This document shows, piece by piece, positions 1 through 12,648 of a stretch of 64,000 nucleotides of DNA. Made by a program: the position numbers and the translations under genes. The stretch is from Brachionus manjavacas (Eukaryota; Rotifera; Eurotatoria; Ploima; Brachionidae). The notes beneath the pieces are model-generated. The model was not told where the DNA came from. It saw only the letters and a program-made list of their open reading frames with translations, and made no database searches. How positions within the stretch are numbered: the first letter of the stretch is position 1; each line of letters opens with the position of its first letter. The DNA lies in assembly GCA_019054805.1 (NCBI GenBank), contig JAHQIY010000004.1, forward strand, positions 3,596,001 to 3,660,000, written 5' to 3'.

Positions 1-405
1 ATCAACAGAAATTAGTCTTGAATTTTGATTTATGAAAATTTCTATGACAACAGTTGAATTTTTCCAAATAATATTTTAGTTAATTTAGTTTTTTAATAAT
101 TTATTATCAAATAGTTTTTATGTGCGGTGTTGGTCAATTTTCCAGGTCTAAGTGACACTTGGAGTCAACTCGATTTGCAGAGTTAATTTCCTAGGACCAA
201 ATAATTAGCAGTCATAATTTTATGCTTGATATATCATTGTTTGCTAATTAATTAAATGTAATCATATATTGTCATGGTTACAGAGAACTTTTTTTCAAAT
301 TTTTTTTCATTAATAATAAAAAAATACGAACATTTTGAATTAAAATAGAATTTTTCTGCTAGACGAATACTGTTCCTAAAATTTTATGACTAATTTTTGC
401 TGAAA

Positions 406-1329
406 ATGGCAGTGGATGCAGATGGCACATGGGATTTAGAACTTGACGAAACCATACTTCAAGACATGTACGCCTGGATTGACCAGATTCCTCTTTCTCG
501 ACCTAAAAAACGCATCGAAAGAGACTTTTCTGATGGAGTAATGGTCGCTGAGCTGGTAAAATATTATTTTCCCAACTGGGTCGAATTGCACAACTATGCT
601 CCGGCAAACAATACTCAACAAAAAATGATAAATTGGGGTTTGCTTAATCGCAAGGTATTTTCAAGATTCGGCTTCAATGTTCCAGAGAGCATCATGAGAG
701 GAATTAGCTTGGGAAAGACTGGACTTGTAGAAACATTTTTGTACAATTTAAGAGTCAAGATAGACGAGTGAGCTACTAAAAAAGCAATGACTATTTTTTT
801 TTCACATTTTTTTTTAAAGTTATTTGTATGGAATGGAAAATAATACATCTGATCCTGAATACAGAAATTTGTTCCGAGCTAACAATCAATTTAAAACTAC
901 GCCCAGAACCGATTTTAGGCAAAATGATAACAATTTTCCACAAGGGCCTGGTAAACGCTATTTAAATTAAGCTCTTTAATTATCTTTACTTATTTTTTCA
1001 AGCCAAAATTCCGCCATTTAACAAAACAAAGTAATTTAAGTCTAAAAAAAGTTGATTTTAAATATTAAGATTAATTTAAATAAGGGCAGCACCAAATGCT
1101 GGAGATATGGTGTCAAGATTAATCTATGAAGAAAAAGAACAAGAGTGTATTGCCAAAGATGAACAAATTCAGGTAGTTATTTTTTGAGATTTTGCAAAGT
1201 TTTCAATAAATTTTGTGAAAGATTTTGAATGCAAAAATACGAAGACTGGAGCATTTGTTGCATCTAAAAGATGTGCGTTTACAGGATTTGACTGAAAAAG
1301 CTGAAAAATCTACCAAAGTTAGAAGATAA
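406..1329 (+). CDS. SPEF1: SPEF1/CLAMP, calponin-homology microtubule protein of motile cilia
   Basis: Five exons with matching phases: 406-767, 820-950, 1003-1030, 1085-1172, 1222-1329, giving 238 aa, close to the ~236 aa of vertebrate SPEF1. An in-frame ATG nine bases upstream (397) is possible, but 406 gives the conserved start. Residues ~10-120 are the SPEF-type calponin-homology domain: YAWIDQIPLSRPKK, RDFSDGVMVAELVKYYFP and NWGLLNRKV are family hallmarks. A linker follows, then the conserved C-terminal coiled coil (RRLEHLLHLKDVRLQDL) in the last exon. In the family this protein bundles and stabilises microtubules, including the ciliary central pair. The apparent stop after exon 1 is only the donor GTGAGC read through. 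It indicates an organism with motile cilia. Confidence 0.93.
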
Positions 1330-1549
1330 TTTTCCCGCCTATTAACCAAAGACTTGATTTTATTTTTTTTAATTGTTTGTTAAATTTTAGTGCTGAAACC
1401 AATTTCACATAAATAAATCTGCCTTAATCAGCACATAATTATCTAAATGTTTTATTTCTTAGAAATTTATTAATAAAATTTCTAATTTTGAAAGTTATAT
1501 GTTATTAATTAACATTGTGTTAAAGCAGCGGTAAACAAGCACATTTTTA

Positions 1550-2800
1550 TGAATCCAGTCAGTCATGGCCACATACCTCCAATTTGGAAAAAATCCAAAA
1601 TTATCATGATTCTTAAAAAAAAATAAACCTCCAGATAGTCTAGACTCTTAAAGGCCTATCTCCCTCCTCAGTTGCTTAGCCAAATGGCTCGAAAAATATA
1701 TAAATCAAAAGATTCAAGATTGGACAGAAAACTCAAAAGTTCTACCAATCTGACAGTCTGGCTTCAGAAAATCCAAAAGCACTCAAGATCATATATTGAG
1801 ATTTTACCAATCAATAACAGATGGATTCAACCACAATCAACTAATTGGAGCCATCTTCTTCGATCTTGAAAAAGCCTTTGACAAAACATCACAGATTGTT
1901 ATAAAATTAAAAGAACACAATTTTCATACAATATTTCTCTGATGGATTGAAAACTTTCTCACAAACCGCTCTTTTAGAGTCAGCTACAATGGCCAAACTT
2001 CAAAAAATAAGTCTATTAAATGTGAGGTCCCTCAGGGAAGTTGCCTATCCCCTACTATTTTTATTCTGTTTTTTAGTGATATAGCTAATAGTAACCCTCC
2101 TGATGTTAAAATAGCCTTGTCCGCACATGACCTCTGTATTTGGGCATCCAAGGCAAGTAAAAGAGAAATTCTAATAATTCTTTATAAGGCAGTGGATAGA
2201 ATCATTGGGTACCGCAAAAAATGGGGATTTAAAATTAAACGAAAAGAAAAATTTCTACAGAACATTTATCAAAGCTGGTCTTCGAAAAAATTATGGACTG
2301 AAAATAAAAATCAGAAACTCACATAATTTTCTTGAACCAAATCCATTCCTTGGTATTAAATTATATCCAAAAATCAATTACAAAGAACATTTGAAAATTA
2401 TAAATTCAAAACAAATTTCCAAAATTAACCTAATCAGAAAAATTAAAAGTTTTGAGTAGGGATCCTCTTTAAAATCGACTTAATTTATTAAATGTCCCTC
2501 ATTATTAGATTACTTTATTATATTTCAATCAGGTACTCAGAAGAAAAAAGCCGAAATGCAAAATATGCAAAATCGAGTCTTGAGAATTATCGAATATTTT
2601 GCACTAGGACAACTATCAAAATAATCCACTAAGAGCTAAAAATCGATTCGATCGATGACAGAGCAAACAAGCAAAAAAACTAATTAATAGCTCACGAGAT
2701 CCAGGAGTTTCTAGTTCAAGATTCCTCCAAAAATAATTTAAAGTACAAAACAGCCTTTGGTTCAATCATAAACACACCAAACTCTTTAATTTACCAATGT
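1550..2800 (+). mobile_element. Degenerate LINE reverse-transcriptase fragment (I/Jockey-like)
   Basis: Several frames, broken by stops and frameshifts, read as a non-LTR reverse transcriptase. In order: an IPPIWKKSKIIMILKK-like strand, RPISLLSCLAKWLEK, a SGFRKSKST stretch, FFDLEKAFDK (motif A, ~1860), EVPQGSCLSPTIFILFFSDIA (~2020-2085), and a decayed YADD-like box read as SAHDLCIW. No endonuclease part was recognised upstream. Clearly dead. The clade assignment is a judgement from motif spacing only. The 1330-1549 gap after SPEF1 is AT-rich with nothing recognised. Confidence 0.75.
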
Positions 2801-2809
2801 ATCTACAGT

Positions 2810-3379
2810 ATTAATATTAATTTTCTACTCTAATTAAACAAATATAATTATTACATATTTTAATCATATTGCAACCATTTGAGCTGAAAATAAGGCTCTG
2901 CCATTCAGATCTGCGCAGGAAAAACTTTTCCTAAATTATTTTTTAAACAAAATAAATTAAGAATCAAACCAAGTAAACCGAATACAAAAATAGATCAGGT
3001 GACAATTATTTTTATTCACTTTTTTATTAGTCAATTGTTAATTTTTTTATGAATTTGATTAATAGAAGACAGAATAAAAAGTTGCTTGTATTTATATGAA
3101 GGATATATGTGAAAACTTGAATAAATAACTTCTGGTTAAGAAAAATAATTGAGTGCTAAAGAAAAAAATAAAACACTAATTTGTAGAATTTTTTTCTCTT
3201 CAATTGGATACTGACACTCGGCATAAAAATATTATTTATTTTAATAATATTTTTATTTATTTTTTTTATTATTTATCTGTTTAAAAAAATGATAAGAATA
3301 AAAAAAGAGTTAATTAAATTTGGAAAAATAAAATACAATTAAAGTAATTAAGCTAAAAAAAATGTAAAGAAAATTTAAA
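2810..3379. other. AT-rich intergenic stretch
   Basis: Homopolymer-rich sequence with no reading frame resembling a protein and no repeat that I can match elsewhere in the window. Confidence 0.5.
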
Positions 3380-3700
3380 AGACAAATATTGAAATAGGTT
3401 CTTATATGTGATAGGTGTTTACATAGTTGAAGCTTCAAGAAAAAAAGAGGAAATAGTAAGGTAGCAATTACACAATGGAGTTGGGTACTCAATATATCTT
3501 GATTCAAAACCTTTTTTGTATTCCTCCACTAGTCTGACAACCAATGGAATAAAATGACTCAGTCCTGTCCAAACTTATCTCTCACTCAACTCAAAAAACC
3601 AATTCGAGACTATTAGTAATTAAATTAAATTAAAAGCTTCATGATGCAGCATGTTAAAGGAAGTATCATATTTTAACTAAGGATTGATCTGACTGCTTAA
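3380..3700 (-). mobile_element. LINE family X, 3' region fragment
   Basis: On the minus strand this matches the 3' region of the LINE at 17930-18426. Shared blocks include the text around GGAGTTGG(G/A)TA.TCAAT, the block reading CCAATGGAATA(A/G)A, and CTCACTCAACTCAAAAA. Similarity continues with the region coding for the end of the reverse-transcriptase ORF (AAAGCTTCATGATGCA) and stops near 3700. I call the family X because I cannot name it. It is scattered through the window at 13845, 17650, 17930, 25330, 39600 and 44210. Confidence 0.7.
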
Positions 3701-3982
3701 TAATTAACATTTTAACATTTATAATTAAAAAACTTCCTATATAATTAGAAAACAAAAGTTAGTTAAAAAGTTGATTATTTCAATAGTTTAAACCAATCTT
3801 TTGTCTTAACTTTATAATAATTTCTTACTTATCATCTAATTTTGAGATAACTGTGCTCCTAAACTGCTAAATTTAAAACCCTTCAAAACTCTCCCCTGGA
3901 GAAAAGATTGCAACTTCAACTTTTGCCTTAGCAAACGATCTTAATTTATAGTGTCATCATGTGATTTAAAAGCTAATTTCAA

Positions 3983-4510
3983 ATGGAAAGTTCGCTTGCG
4001 AACCCTAGCGAAATTCAACGTTGGAATTTTACGAATTCAGTAAAACTGAATATTTAAAAATTTGAGAGACCTGATAATCACAATAAAATCTTTAAGAAAC
4101 TTAAATGTGTACTCAGAGACTCGGAATTTAAAGAAATAACAGCTATTTACAATTTCTCATCGAACAAAATATGGAAAATAAAGTTGCAACAAGTCTTTAC
4201 CGCTTCGAAAATCTGTGAACGTTCAATCGAAATAAATAGTGATTTTTTCAAGATTGATGATGCAAAAATTTGCGAGAGACAAGAAGATACTCGATATTTA
4301 GATTTCACTATCTTCCAGAAGATTTCAATCAGGAATTACTTCGAGACTTTTTCGATGCTGTTTAAAGCAAAAGTCACAAAGTTGAATAAATTTCAGATGA
4401 AACATACAATGAAAGCTCAAGTTAAAAACGGTGTCAAACAAGTAAAAGTCTCGTTCCCGAAAGAATCAGATCAGTTTGTTAGAAATTTTAAAACTAAAAG
4501 ACAAAGCTAA
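3983..4510 (+). pseudogene. Unrecognised ORF remnant, possibly LINE ORF1
   Basis: An ATG at ~3983 starts a short frame (MESSLANPSEIQRWNFTNS) that is interrupted by a stop, after which an open frame continues to 4510. The 4184-4510 part is 108 aa, rich in Lys and Phe, with NYFETFSMLFKAKVTKL and KNGVKQVKVSFP. The last phrase resembles the RRM-like region of LINE ORF1 proteins, and the setting is full of LINE debris. No family is securely recognised. It could equally be a chance frame. Confidence 0.3.
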
Positions 4511-4659
4511 TTATCAAGAAAACAGTGACCTAAATGACGTATTTCACGAAAACAATATGCACTCTCATTAAAAGAAAACAACATCGATTTTAAACTAATT
4601 TATGTAACCGGTTTATTAAAAGACAATGTTAAAAGCTTTATTTATTTTTTAAAAGCTTT

Positions 4660-7600
4660 ATTCGACAATTTCTCAGGCCAGTTTATCCCGAGAATCCTTC
4701 GCAGGCTTCCTGTGTGGAAGGTATTAACACTTTTCCTGTCTGATTTGTTTCCTTACTGTAGCTGGTTGACTTATACTGGTTTGAGTCTTGCGAAGGCACT
4801 CTTTGCTTTAGCAAGTCTATTCTTAATGTCTATGTGTGTTCCCAACGTTGTGCTGATTGTGCTACCTAGATATGTGAATTCATTTACACACTCGATTGGT
4901 GTACCATCGATGGTGATCGGGGTATCCAATTTGGTATTTATGCACATAACTTTCGTTTTGGTCACATTTATTTCGAGCCCGGTTGGTTTAGCGTTGTTCG
5001 CCAACTCTTGTGTCTTTATACGCATATGTGCTTCTGTATTAGATATTAGCACCAGATCGTCCCCAAAATCTAAGTCTTCAAGCTTTGCTGTTAATCCCCA
5101 TCGTATACCCCTCGCACTGGCAGTTGTTTTCTTCATGACATAGTCAATCACTATTAGGAATAGTGTCGGGGAGAGAACGCACCCTTGTCTGACTCCTGTT
5201 CACACATTGAAGCTCTCCTGATTGTCCTTAGATTGTCCTTTTTCCAAAATCACGCTACACTCGAATTTCTCATTGAAGAGTTTTATCAGGTTAACTATTT
5301 TCTGTGGCAGGCCATAAGATCTTAATATGGCCCGCAAGGTTTCTCTGTGTAAGCTATCAGAGGCTTTCTTTAAGTCAATGAAGTTAAGATGCTCGGGGCT
5401 GTTCCATTCCAGAGTTTGTTCTATTTAGATCCCAAGTGTAAATATCTTGTCTTTACATCCCTTACCTCGTCTTAATCCCGGTTGTTCTTCTCTAAGTATA
5501 ACATCCAAGGAGTTCCTTATTCTTTTCTTTATTAAACTGCAGAACCCCTTGCTTGCTATTGGTAACAGTGTTATTCCTCGCCAATTGTAACAAATCATTT
5601 TGTTACCTTTCTTAGGGAGCTTGAATTTTAGGCATTGTGAATTTTGAAGCAAAAAACTAAAACAATAATCTTAAAATGAAATAACTTTTTTACTAAAAGT
5701 CTAAAAATAGTTCTGCAAAATGTATCAGCTGGTACAAACTTTGTACCACCCAAATTTAGTCTCTGCAATAACTCTGCAATTTAATTTTAATGATTTTTTA
5801 ATACTTTTAGTGCTTTGCAAACTTGCAGAGTTTTTGCAGAGACTAAATTTGGGTGGTACAAAGTTTGTACCAGCTGATACATTTTGCAGAACTATTTTTA
5901 GACTTTTAGTAAAAAAGTTATTTCATTTTAAGATTATTGTTTTAGTTTTTTGCTTCAAAATTCACAATGCCTGACTTTTAGGCCTTTTGACCAGCCATCT
6001 GGTATAATTTCTTGCTGAAGAGAAATTATCTACTGCCAGCTTTTAACATTTCTGCAGTGACTCCATCAATACCCGGGGCTTTTCTGTTTTTCGAAGCCTT
6101 TATCGCAGCTTCAATTTCCTCTAGGCTTGGCACTTCGGTCTTAATATCGAGGTCAATGCTAGCTGCAACAGGTTTTAGAGACTCTATAGGTTCTGCTCTA
6201 TTTAGAACTTTTCTAAAGTGCTCAACCTATCTTTGCCCTTTCTCTATTTCAGTCGTAAAGATACGATCCTTTTTGTCCTACACTAATGATGTTCTTTTCT
6301 GTGAGGAGCTACATATCGAATTAGTGATCTTGTGTAATTTATGTAGGTCCCCTTTTGAGCTGGTTTCTTCTACTTCGCCTGCACACTGGTTTATATAATT
6401 CCCCTTATCACACCTTGCTCCCTTCTTTACAAGCCTATTCTTAATTCTATATAATGCTTCTAGTTTATCGTGGATTCGGTCAGATTTTGCTTGAAGCATT
6501 TTCGCTTTGATATCCTCTCTTTCAGCTATCAGAGCCCATGTCTCGTCGGATATCCATCTTTTCCTTTGATGTTTTACATATCCGAAAACCTCTTCTGCTG
6601 TTTTACTAAAGGCTTCCCGAATTTGTGATCATCTTGTCTGTATATCCGTCTCCTCGAGTTGTTCAAGTTTTTGGAGGCTCTTTCTAAGCTTTGTGCCGAA
6701 TTCTGAATTACGTTTAGGGTCATTTAGACGTCCAACATCGTATTTCTTTTCTGCAATTCTCTGATAAGCTTTAATTAGTTTCAGCTTTATACACGCTCCT
6801 ACCAGATAATGATCACTATATAAGTCGGCTTCTCTAAAGACTTTGGTGTCATTTAGGGAAGACCTCCATCTCTAATTGATCATTAAAATCAAGAAAACTA
6901 ATTATCAGTATCAGTTTTGTTTTATCAGTTTAAATTGATATTATAACGTTGGTTTAAAGTTTTCTTATCTGGAGATTGCCATGTCAGTTTGTGCTTAAAC
7001 ATTGTTCCACATATACATAGGTTGTTATTCATACATAGATCTACTGTTCTTTCACCATTGTTATTTCTTTCTCCGCAACCCTGGGTTCCCATGCATTTTT
7101 CATTTCCATAGTTATTGCTTCCAACTTTCGCATTCATATCGCCCATGACTATCATGAGGTAATCTCGAGCCACTTTATCTAAAGTTCCTTGTAGCTGTTC
7201 GTAGAATATAGATTATACCCCTTCATTTGCTTCGTTTGTTGGGGTACAGCACTGTATGATGGATGTGTTACAATGCTTTCATATTAGCCGTGTGCGAATA
7301 AGTCTTTCACTAATAGGCTCCCATTCCATCATGCCTTCCTTGGCTTGCTTTGAAAACATTATTCCTACGCCATCTTGACTTATGTTATTAGATCCAGAAT
7401 ATAGGAAGGTCCAACTACCGTTTCTTATTTGGCCTGATTCTGTCAAGCGACTTTCACATATACCTAGCTTCTCTAAACCGTATTCTCATAACCAGTGCGG
7501 CTTGAGCGCATCTTGATGTTTCGGACATGGTTCTGACATTCCAAGTTCCGACTCTACATCTGTGTTTCGCAGTAAATATCCCTCTTTTCTGCTTGCAACC

Positions 7601-7860
7601 TCACCGTAGGTTTTCAGTTTCAGGCGTCATGACTGACGCTGTTTCGGCCATTGGGATTCTACCACTAGTCCCTTGAGCTTCTTTCTGATTTCTTGATTTC
7701 TTTGTAACTTGCTTGAATACTTAGGCGGTCGGGTAATTAGCCCTATGCCCTTGCATAAGAGCCTTTGGTGTAGATGATACTTTTTCAACCCCAAACTTCC
7801 TTCCTTTTTAAAGCGGCTGATCGGACCATTGCACCATCAGCTCGACATCTATTTTCATGG
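4660..7860 (-). mobile_element. RTE-type LINE, nearly full length but inactivated
   Basis: Read on the minus strand from ~7860. The APE endonuclease start is at ~7610 (VGTWNVRTM), the endonuclease core at 7173-6925 (MGDMNAKVGSNNYG with GNGERTVDL-like text), then reverse transcriptase with FKLPKKGNKM..NWRGITLLPIASKG (5652-5550) and RRGKGCKDKIF. The catalytic region follows, with LEDLDFGDDLVLIS (the FADD/FGDD box) and the conserved YLGSTIS block at 5151-4771. Stops and frameshifts break the ORF, a ~50-100-bp AT-rich insertion sits near 6880-6950, and a foldback element is inserted at 5631-5971. The 3' end lies at ~4660-4680. Fragments of the same family, identical in protein over the YLGSTIS block, lie inside the tandem array at 47330-48170. 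Confidence 0.88.
5631..5971. mobile_element. Foldback/MITE element with ~149-bp terminal inverted repeats
   Basis: Left arm 5631-5779 and right arm 5823-5971 are almost perfect reverse complements, beginning GGCATTGTGAATTTTGAAGC and differing at about one base near the inner end. The central spacer is only ~43 bp. It interrupts the minus-strand RTE reverse-transcriptase frame. Flanking nine-base sequences TGAATTTTA (5622-5630) and TGACTTTTA (5972-5980) differ at one base and look like a target-site duplication. Length and long TIRs would fit a Mutator-like non-autonomous element; an 8-bp hAT-type duplication is the alternative. It has no coding capacity. Confidence 0.85.
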
Positions 7861-7869
7861 GCTATCGAA

Positions 7870-8560
7870 AATATTAGCAAATAGATCAACATCTAAAAAG
7901 TTTAATTTGACAATTATTCAGTTTAAAATATTTAAATTCTCAAATAGTTACAAATAATATCACTAAAAGTTCTCTTACAATAGATCGACAAAATGATAAA
8001 AATCACAATAAAAATCTTATCTACTTCAAATAAAATCTTCAAAACCAGTTTTTCTCCGTACATTGATAATCTGATAAAAGAACGTATGAAAGTAAGAAGA
8101 AACTTCCAGAAAATTTCGCTGTCAAAAACTCGGAAAAATTCAATTACCTTACATTTGAGTTAAATGCCTCTCTAAATGATTTCTCGGATCCAAATTGGTT
8201 TGATTTTATTGAAAAGATATAAAAAAACCCACTGACAAGTTGATCTTTTTCGAAAAAAATAAAGAACCTTAGAAGAAATAAGGATCAAATTTAATTCCAA
8301 ATTTGATTTAAATAATAAGGAATTTAAAACTAATGAAAAGGGAAAATGCTTCGGAGAACTCTTATCTTCAATATTTAGTCCAATTTCTGATTTAATTAAT
8401 ACTGAGGAAGATATCGAAAAAACTTAATTCTATCTCTGAATTCTTAAGAAATAATGATAAGTGTAATCCTAATGATCCACTTGCTTACATGAATTAATTG
8501 TGGCTTTAGAAAGCGGCATCAGGACCTGACTGAATTCATAATTCAATGTTAGTGTTTTAT
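7870..8560 (+). mobile_element. Degenerate LINE fragment (pre-RT region)
   Basis: Short broken frames read like the segment between endonuclease and reverse transcriptase of a non-LTR element: FSPYIDNLIKERMKVRRNF at ~8045-8100, followed by EKGKCFGELLSSIFSPI at ~8335-8385 and NDPLAYMN at ~8470-8495. Frameshifts and stops separate them. No catalytic motif survives. The assignment rests on word-level resemblance only. Confidence 0.4.
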
Positions 8561-8569
8561 GAATAGTAA

Positions 8570-9196
8570 AATTTACTCAAAAGCAACGAACAGTTTATAT
8601 GGTCATAGCGTCAAAGAACAATCAACTAGAAACAAAAGAAATTTGCAAAGTGTATTTTCAAAAATCAACTTGGCACAGTTACAATAGATATAAATTTGGA
8701 GTGATTTAATGCATGTAATTGAAATAAATAATGAGATTTGGGATTGAGTATTTGTAGTTGTCAATATTGGAAAAAAAAATTTATATGCACGCATGTGATT
8801 GGTATTGGATATCGATAAAAATTATTAGATTTTCCAACTCTAGATCTTAACATTGAGAAAAATTCTAAAAGAAGCCGTTGAAAAAAGTGTCTCTCCCCGC
8901 TCTTGAGAGAATTTCAACTGGTGAACAGGTCAATAGAAACCAACATCGAACCATCGATTCAAGTTCAATCAGCAACTACATCGAATCAAATATTGAGCAT
9001 TGGGTGCAATAATCGATCAAAAGAAAATTAAAACGGTCAAATCGAGGAACGAAAACGCTGAAGACCTAGAAAAAAACTAACAATTTTTTTCTACTACAAA
9101 AAATAAGTCATAATTATGCTGTAAATATTTTTTAAGTGCTAAATGAATCCGTATTTTTTTTTAATAAAAAATATTTTCTTTAAAATGATTTTTATT
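8570..9196. other. Intergenic, nothing firmly recognised
   Basis: AT-rich sequence. A slightly GC-richer patch at 8880-9070 gives short frames on the plus strand but no recognisable motif. It may be further transposon debris. Confidence 0.4.
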
Positions 9197-12100
9197 TTAA
9201 AAACTAAAATCAGTTTTAAAATCATAAGCTTTATCATTTTTGCTTTCCGAACTTATTTTGACCTGGTTAAGAACGTCGCCCAAATTGTTGAATAATTTTT
9301 CTAAATAAAAAGATTTTTAAAAAAATTCCAAAATTTTTTTCTCCCAAATTTACCATTTTTCCTTTGTTTTTTAAGCTTTTTTTTCATTTCCAACTTTTGC
9401 ATTTTTTTAGTTCGCGGAATATCCTCAGTGTCATAAATCGCATCTTCACTATCGCTCATCTCGGCCGATTTTCTCTTCAACTTGTGTTTGCCATCTTTTA
9501 CTTCTACGCCCTCATTAGGCAACATTTGAGCTTTTATCTTTTTATTAACTTTTGGATTTAGAATTACATCAGTCTTGTAGACAGCGTTTTCAGCCATTCT
9601 TTTCTGAATATCATCTTCATTTTCGTTTTCACTCTCCAATTCTTCTATTTCCTCTTTTTCAAATGTTTCAAAGTTTACCTTAACTGGCTCATTAGGTTTT
9701 ATTTCAATGCCCTCAACAATAACTTTGGTATCATCAATACCATCCATCATTGTTTCTTCTTCCTTCAATAGCGCGTCAATGTCAAACGCCGGCGCCAATT
9801 CGGTCACAATTTTAGTCTCACTTGGCTTTTCAGTTGCCGGTGGTTGAGTATAATAAGTTAATCTGCCACTTATCCAGTCATTTAAAATATGCTGCGCTGC
9901 TTTTCGAATATCAGGAATTCCAGTCTTTTTTACCTTACCACATCGCTTGGCCACTTGATTCAAAAAGTCAGTAACATCACAATAATCTGAAATTTTATAA
10001 CGCATTATCAATTGATCTTTGCTGCACCTTTTCAATAGCAAATCAACCGGAGCCACTGGATCTTCCAAGGATTCAATCTAGAATTTTTTAATAAATTATC
10101 GAATTAACAATAATTTACACAAAACCTACACGAATACAATTTTTGAGAGCCAAAGACGCGCTATCTTCATCCTTTGACATGACTATACCTGGCGAGTCCA
10201 ACAATTTTATATGCTTGTCCAATTTTATTTCCTGCATGCATCTGGTTAAGCCTGGAACAGATCCGATTTGACAAGCGTGTGATCTCTTTAAGCTGTTTAT
10301 AATGCTGCTTTTACCTACATTTGGTAAGCCTATAATGCCAACAGTAATCGTTTGTTTGACATCATTTATTCTTGTATAATTATTTAAGAGTTTCACCAAT
10401 AGATCGGCACCGAGACACTTGGAAGATGTGAGAAGATTCGAGTTGGCCTGATCAACAGGAACGCTAGATTGAGACTAAAAGAATTTATTTTTAATTTTTG
10501 AATTTATTTTTAAGTTCATTCTATTATTTTAAATAAATGATTCTTAATTTAGCCCACATTTTCTCAGTCTTTTAAAATTTTACTATAAGAATTTTGTCGA
10601 CTAAAATGCTTCTATAGTATAAGATAAGAGCATTTTTCTTGATCATAAACAGTAACTTTTAAATACCAAAAAAAAAAAAAATACCAAATTTTGTGATGAA
10701 AAAAATAAATTAGATCGAGATATTTAGAAAGTGTTTTTGATCATAAAACTAGCTCTAAAAATAAGTCTAAAAATAAGTCAAGTAAGAGTTTAAATTTTTG
10801 AAATATAAAAATTTAAAATGTCTTATACTTTATTTGTGGTTTTTGGATCATTTATAAAAAGTTGAAACTTTTAAGATAAAAAAAAAAAAAAGTTCATGAC
10901 TTTTTTTGGTACTGTCAGAATAAAGCAGTCATAAAAGAATTTAGAATTTTTAGAATTAAGAATTGCTTAAAATGCAACCTAATAGCTATAAAAAAATTAA
11001 ACTGTAGATTTGTAGATAATTTTAAAAAAGAAAACTCGTATTTACATTTTTTTAAGTGAAAAAATATTTAAATTTTTAATTAATTACTTTAGCATTGTGA
11101 ATTTTCATACAAACGTACCAAAATACTAAATAAAATTCTTTTTCATAAATTTAAATTGACAAAACTGAGCTTTTTAAACTTTGAAGATGAAAAAACATGA
11201 ATCTAAAAATGTTTCACCAAATTCAACAACAAAAGTTAGTTTTAATTAACAGGAATATTATTTTACTTCAAAAAATATAATTTTACTATAAATTTCGTAA
11301 AAAGACATTTTTAAAATTATCGATTTTTAAATTTTTTCACCTTTTAAAGTTTACAGAAAAATCTTTATGACAAAATCCATATTTTAATTAAGAATTTTTA
11401 TATTCTATATTTATTACAATGTCAATAACTTATTTTTACCACAAAATATTTTTTTTTGCTATTGTTAAGATATTTATTAATTTGATTTTTCAATCAATAA
11501 AAAAAATTTTTTTGTTTATTTTATTTTATGTTATTGTTATCTAATTGAGATTTCTTTAGACAAAATATTTTCATCTTGCAATTTCAAATACTTTGAATTT
11601 ACGGAATACTTTTAAAACATTTTATTATTTGATATCTAAATATTCAATTAGTTTTGATTATTAGAAAAAAAATTTTGTCGTAGCAATAGCGGAATTAAGA
11701 AGAAAAAACTTAAATGCTTTCATTTATCGTAAAATTTTTTTATACTTTCGAAAATTTTATGAAAAAAATGTATACTAAAAAACTATTAGAAAATCTGAAG
11801 TGAGTGAAAACTGAAAAAAGTGAAAAGAACTTAACATCATGAAAAATTTGAATAAATTAAATAAAAATAAATGAAATTTCTATTTTTCATCAATAAAAAT
11901 TAATAATTACCAATCTTTCATTTTGGCTTTGAGTTGAAGCTTTAAAAGCAACAGTTGGATATTGGGATCGCAAATATTTTAACCACTCTTGCACATTTGA
12001 TTTTGGCACGAGATCAATTTTGTTCAAGAGGAGAACAAGTTTTTTATTTTGACCCGAGTTAATGACCATGTCTTCGACTTGGGGACATCTGGATCCTATT

Positions 12101-12648
12101 GGATCTCTGGCATCCAATACTTGAATTATCACATCAGCAGCCTCGACTACTTTTTTAAATTCTTTGTAGAATGTTTTAAGAGAAGTTTCTTTTTCAGCGC
12201 TTTTTGCTGAACCAAACCCATCAAACGGGTTCTCTTTGCCTAATAGGTTTAAATTTCGATTAAATTGCTCCTGTTTTCTTTCCGCCTGCTTTAGCAAATC
12301 TTCAATATTTTTGAATTCATTCTGTTTGGAATTGGTCATTAAATTTTTGCGGCGCTCGAGTTTTTTTTGCTTTTTGGCTTCTAAATCGGCCTGCTTTTGC
12401 CTTTCGGCAGCGACCAAAATTTCCTCCTTAAATGGATGCTTGCCTGGAACCTTAATGGCTTTGCTTCGATGGCTTTTTTTGCTATCCTTAACCTCTTTGT
12501 CCTTCTTTACTTTTTTGTTGTGCTGTCGAATGCGCTTTTCGATTTTGTAGCGCTTTTTGCAAGGGATCCGTTTACTTTTTTGACCTAAAACACAAAGTAA
12601 AAGCTTCCCCAAAATATATCCAAAGAAAAACTTACTAAGTTTAACCAT
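9197..12648 (-). CDS. GNL3: Nucleostemin (GNL3), circularly permuted nucleolar GTPase
   Basis: Minus-strand exons 12648-12636, 12584-11911, 10474-10130, 10077-9354 and 9300-9197 join in phase to 619 aa. The first exon codes only MVKL plus one base. An N-terminal Lys/Arg-rich region (RIPCKKRYKIEKRIRQH) matches the nucleolar-targeting end of GNL3. The permuted G domain has DARDP at 162-166, G4 NKID at 192-195, G1 GLPNVGKS at 278-285 and G3 DSPG at 322-325. An acidic C-terminal half follows. The last exon is easy to miss: splicing out 9353-9301 gives the tail KAYDFKTDFSF, matching the YDF-type tail of GNL3/GNL3L, whereas reading through stops early. The family acts in pre-60S maturation and cell-cycle control in the nucleolus. 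GNL3L is the main alternative name; the basic N-terminus favours GNL3. Confidence 0.93.
10475..11910 (-). other. 1.4-kb intron of GNL3
   Basis: The only large intron of this gene; the others are ~50 bp. It is bounded by donor GTAATT at 11910 and an AG ending at 10475, both in phase. It is extremely AT-rich with no recognisable transposon coding or terminal repeats. Confidence 0.75.
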
